A stretch of 64,000 nt of DNA. Origin: Mesorhizobium sp. B1-1-8. Lineage in GTDB: Bacteria > Pseudomonadota > Alphaproteobacteria > Rhizobiales > Rhizobiaceae. The DNA is taken from positions 1 to 64,000 of the forward strand of contig NZ_CP083957.1 of assembly GCF_006442795.2 (NCBI RefSeq), in the 5' to 3' direction. The position numbers were made by a program, and so were the translations under genes. Positions 61,849-64,000 of this stretch are shown piece by piece. The notes under the pieces are model-generated. The model did not search any database. It was not told the origin of the DNA and worked only from the letters and a program-made list of their open reading frames with translations. How positions within the stretch are numbered: the stretch's first letter is position 1; each line of letters opens with the position of its first letter.

Positions 61849-62267
61849 TGTCCATCGATTTGAACACGCTCAAGGCCGCCGGCCCGACGGTCACCGCGCT
61901 GACCAAGCCGTTCTGGGATGCTGCCGCCGAGGGGCACCTGATGATCCAGCGCTGCCAAAACTGCGCCAAGGCCGTCTTCTATCCGCGTCCGATCTGCCCG
62001 CACTGCTGGAGCAAGCGTCTGGTCTGGAAAGACGCATCGGGCAGGGGGCGGCTCAAATCCTTTTCGGAGGTGCACAAGCCCGGTCATCCCGGCTGGCTGC
62101 CGGCGGCACCCTATGTGGTCGGCCTGGTCGAATTGGCCGAAGGGCCGACGATGCTGAGCTTCATCCTGCCCGGCACACGGCCGCTACAGGTCGGGGCTAT
62201 GCTGCATCTTGCGCCCACAGCCATCGGCGGCCGCGTCCTACCGGCCTTCAAACCGGTCAAATCTTGA
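61848..62267 (+). CDS. DUF35 zinc-ribbon/OB-fold protein
   Basis: A 139-residue acyl-CoA-binding partner protein: the rubredoxin-like zinc knuckle CQNCAKAVFYPRPICPHC is at about residues 44-61, followed by an OB-fold (GRGRLKSFSEVH...). Its start overlaps the thiolase-like gene stop (TGATG). In known systems DUF35 proteins form alpha2-beta2 complexes with thiolase-like aldolases. Confidence 0.85.
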   Translation: MSIDLNTLKAAGPTVTALTKPFWDAAAEGHLMIQRCQNCAKAVFYPRPICPHCWSKRLVWKDASGRGRLKSFSEVHKPGHPGWLPAAPYVVGLVELAEGPTMLSFILPGTRPLQVGAMLHLAPTAIGGRVLPAFKPVKS

Positions 62268-62284
62268 GCAGAGGAGAATCCGCA

Positions 62285-62737
62285 ATGAGCACCGAAACGA
62301 AAGACGGTTGGGTGGGTGTGGTGAAAGGTCGTCCGCAGGTCGGCGCCTTCGCCGAGCGCACACGGCGCACGAGGATGAGCGACATCGAGGCCTTCACCGA
62401 CATCACCGGCGATCGCAATCCGCTGCATTACGACCGTGCGCTGGCCGAGAAGTCGGTGTTCGGCAAGCTGATCGTCCAGGGCGGCGTTACCTCCGGCATC
62501 CTCAACGCGCTGGTGGCGGAGGATCTGCCCGGCCCCGGAACCGTGTTTCTCGAAGTGGCCTGGAAGTTCGTCAAAGCCGTTGGCGTTGATGAGGAGATCA
62601 CCGGACGCGTGGAGGTCAAGGACGTGCGCCCCGACAAGCCGATCTGCAAGATCGAGACCAGCGTGCGCAACGGCCAGGGCGAGCTTTGCCTCACCGGCAC
62701 GGCCACAGTTTTCACCGTACCGCTGCAAGGCGCATGA
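62285..62737 (+). CDS. MaoC-like (R)-hydratase
   Basis: A 150-residue hot-dog protein after GCAGAGGAGAATCCGCA. The motif ITGDRNPLHYDRALAEKSVF carries the catalytic Asp and His of (R)-specific enoyl-CoA hydratases. It probably hydrates an enoyl-CoA for the retro-aldol step of the preceding pair. Its stop overlaps the MFS start. Confidence 0.85.
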   Translation: MSTETKDGWVGVVKGRPQVGAFAERTRRTRMSDIEAFTDITGDRNPLHYDRALAEKSVFGKLIVQGGVTSGILNALVAEDLPGPGTVFLEVAWKFVKAVGVDEEITGRVEVKDVRPDKPICKIETSVRNGQGELCLTGTATVFTVPLQGA

Positions 62738-63978
62738 GCACGGTCGGCGGCGGCCGGCTTGGCATGGCGGCCGACAGCGAGCGCTGGCGCGTGCTGTCGC
62801 TGCTTTGCCTGGCGGTCGTCCTGTCGCTAACCACCTGGTTTTCGGCGACCGCGATAGTTCCCGAACTGAAGCAGGAACTGGCGCTCGGTGCGGGCGCCGA
62901 GGCCTGGCTGACCAATGGCGTCCAGGTCGGCTTCGTGATCGGCGCGCTGGCGGCGAGCCTGATCAATCTTCCCGACCTTGTGCGGCTCAGCCGCCTGATG
63001 GCGGCCGCGGCCCTTGTCGCCGCTTTAGCCAACGCGACGCTGCTGCTTCATCCCGGACCGGGCGGCGTGATCGCCGCGCGCATCGTCACCGGCGCGGCGC
63101 TCGCCGGCGTCTATCCTCCGGCGCTGAAGCTGGTCGCCACCTGGTTCATGCGCGACCGAGGGCTGGCGCTCGGCGCGGTCATCGGCGCGCTGACCGTCGG
63201 CTCAGCGCTGCCGCATCTCTTCCGCGCCGTCTCGACCGCGCTCGACTGGCGTCCCGTGGTCGCCGCCGCCAGCGTGGCGACGGCGGCAGGCGCGCTGCTT
63301 TTCCTGCTGTCGGCAAAGGAAGGACCCCATCCCTTCGGCAAGGCCACCTTCGAGCCTTCGCGCATCGGCCAGGTGTTCCGCGAAAAGCCGCTGCTGCTCG
63401 CCAATGTCGGCTATCTCGGCCATATGTGGGAGCTCTATGCCATGTGGGCATGGCTGCTTGCCTATACGCGCGCCGCTTTCGAAGCGCAGGCGACGGGAAC
63501 CGCCGCCGCCGCGTCGCTCTCGACCTTTCTTGTCGTCGCATCCGGCACCCTTGGCTGCCTGCTAGGAGGCTATCTGTCGGACCGCATCGGCCGCACCGCC
63601 ACCACCGCCGGCATGATGCTTGTCTCGGCCGGCTGCGCGCTGCTGATGGGCTTTCTCTTCACCGGCCCGCTCTGGCTGTTCATGCTGGTGGCGATCGTCT
63701 GGGGCATTTCGGTGATCGGCGATTCGGCGCAGTTCTCCGCCGCCGTCACCGAGCTTGCCGACCGTCGCTTCGTCGGTACGGCACTTTCGGTGCAACTGGG
63801 CGCCGGCTTCGCGCTGACGGTGCTCGCCATCTGGCTGACGCCGCGCTTCGCCAATTTTATCGGCGGCTGGCGCTGGGCCTTTGTGCTCTTGGTTCCCGGG
63901 CCGCTTCTGGGCGCTGCCGCCATGCTATGGTTGCGAAACTTGCCGGAGAGCGTGAAAATGGCCGGTGGTCTCCGCTAG
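62734..63978 (+). CDS. MFS transporter
   Basis: A 414-residue transporter with 12 helices. It includes the loop pattern GGYLSDRIGRTATT between helices 8 and 9 (GxLSDRxGR) and the region GVYPPALKLVATWFMRDRGL of CynX/NimT-like carriers. It probably imports the carboxylate degraded by this locus. The window ends 22 bases later. Confidence 0.82.
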   Translation: MSTVGGGRLGMAADSERWRVLSLLCLAVVLSLTTWFSATAIVPELKQELALGAGAEAWLTNGVQVGFVIGALAASLINLPDLVRLSRLMAAAALVAALANATLLLHPGPGGVIAARIVTGAALAGVYPPALKLVATWFMRDRGLALGAVIGALTVGSALPHLFRAVSTALDWRPVVAAASVATAAGALLFLLSAKEGPHPFGKATFEPSRIGQVFREKPLLLANVGYLGHMWELYAMWAWLLAYTRAAFEAQATGTAAAASLSTFLVVASGTLGCLLGGYLSDRIGRTATTAGMMLVSAGCALLMGFLFTGPLWLFMLVAIVWGISVIGDSAQFSAAVTELADRRFVGTALSVQLGAGFALTVLAIWLTPRFANFIGGWRWAFVLLVPGPLLGAAAMLWLRNLPESVKMAGGLR

Positions 63979-64000
63979 GGAGGCGCTGCCGCTTTCTCAG

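Overview
The window looks like part of a secondary replicon (plasmid or chromid) of a high-GC member of the Rhizobiales, most likely Mesorhizobium or a close relative. The main evidence is a complete repABC partition/replication cassette at 38.2-41.9 kb, with a counter-transcribed RNA between repB and repC and a palindromic RepB-type site. Typical rhizobial cargo surrounds it: amino-acid ABC transporters, a DUF1403-ScpB pair, TacAT and RES-Xre toxin-antitoxin modules, and DUF1344, SPW and PRC-barrel proteins. Assignment to a genus is inference from gene content. No rRNA, tRNA or CRISPR array was seen.

Layout. (1) 0-4.7 kb: an intact operon of an M24 peptidase, a threonine-synthase-like PLP enzyme and a polar amino-acid ABC transporter. 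(2) 4.8-9.4 kb: sparse DNA with gene remnants (histidine kinase, MFS, ftsH) among a few intact genes (RHH protein, DsbA-like isomerase, NTF2-like, metallophosphoesterase, a small membrane protein). (3) 9.4-15.7 kb: a stress or protein-quality-control island: RpoH-like promoter, ROSE-type RNA thermometer, two hsp20 genes, an NDUFS4-domain protein, a broken rpoZ-like gene, an SPW membrane protein, a terminator, degP and a broken ftsH. (4) 15.9-25.6 kb: an acyltransferase, then a block bracketed by two 265-bp imperfect direct repeats. It holds broken PAP2 and DUF2127 genes, a DUF1344 protein, a two-ATPase/one-permease FtsX exporter with a secreted partner, a kinase remnant and a DUF347 membrane protein. 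(5) 26.3-35.5 kb: an intact divergent catabolic/transport locus: GntR, DUF3830, TIGR04076, aldo/keto reductase, NTF2-like and LivK leftward; LivG, LivF, LivH, LivM and an FAD oxidoreductase rightward.

(6) 35.8-37.8 kb: a translationally coupled pair of a PduX-like GHMP kinase and a cysteine-synthase-fold protein lacking the usual Schiff-base lysine, divergent from repABC. (7) 38.2-47 kb: repABC, a G-quadruplex motif, a tyrosine recombinase, TacAT, DUF1403-ScpB and RES-Xre. (8) 47.1-52 kb: a Mu-like two-gene transposon with both genes frameshifted, then an intact IS3-family (IS407-type) element. The IS interrupts a 101-codon gene and has a clean 4-bp target duplication. (9) 52-57.4 kb: small accessory genes, a two-domain PRC-barrel protein, a Fic protein with an AbiEi-like N-terminus preceded by four 24-bp repeats, and a nest of transposase and hipA fragments. 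(10) 57.4-64 kb: an intact acyl-CoA locus: acetyl-CoA acetyltransferase divergent from acetoacetate-CoA ligase, a degenerate thiolase with its DUF35 partner, a MaoC hydratase and an MFS transporter.

The intact operons (0-4.7, 26-46 and 57.4-64 kb) show tight ATGA/TGATG couplings and no lesions. Almost all frameshifts and stops fall in 4.8-25.6 kb and 47-57.4 kb, which argues for real decay of accessory DNA rather than uniform sequencing error.
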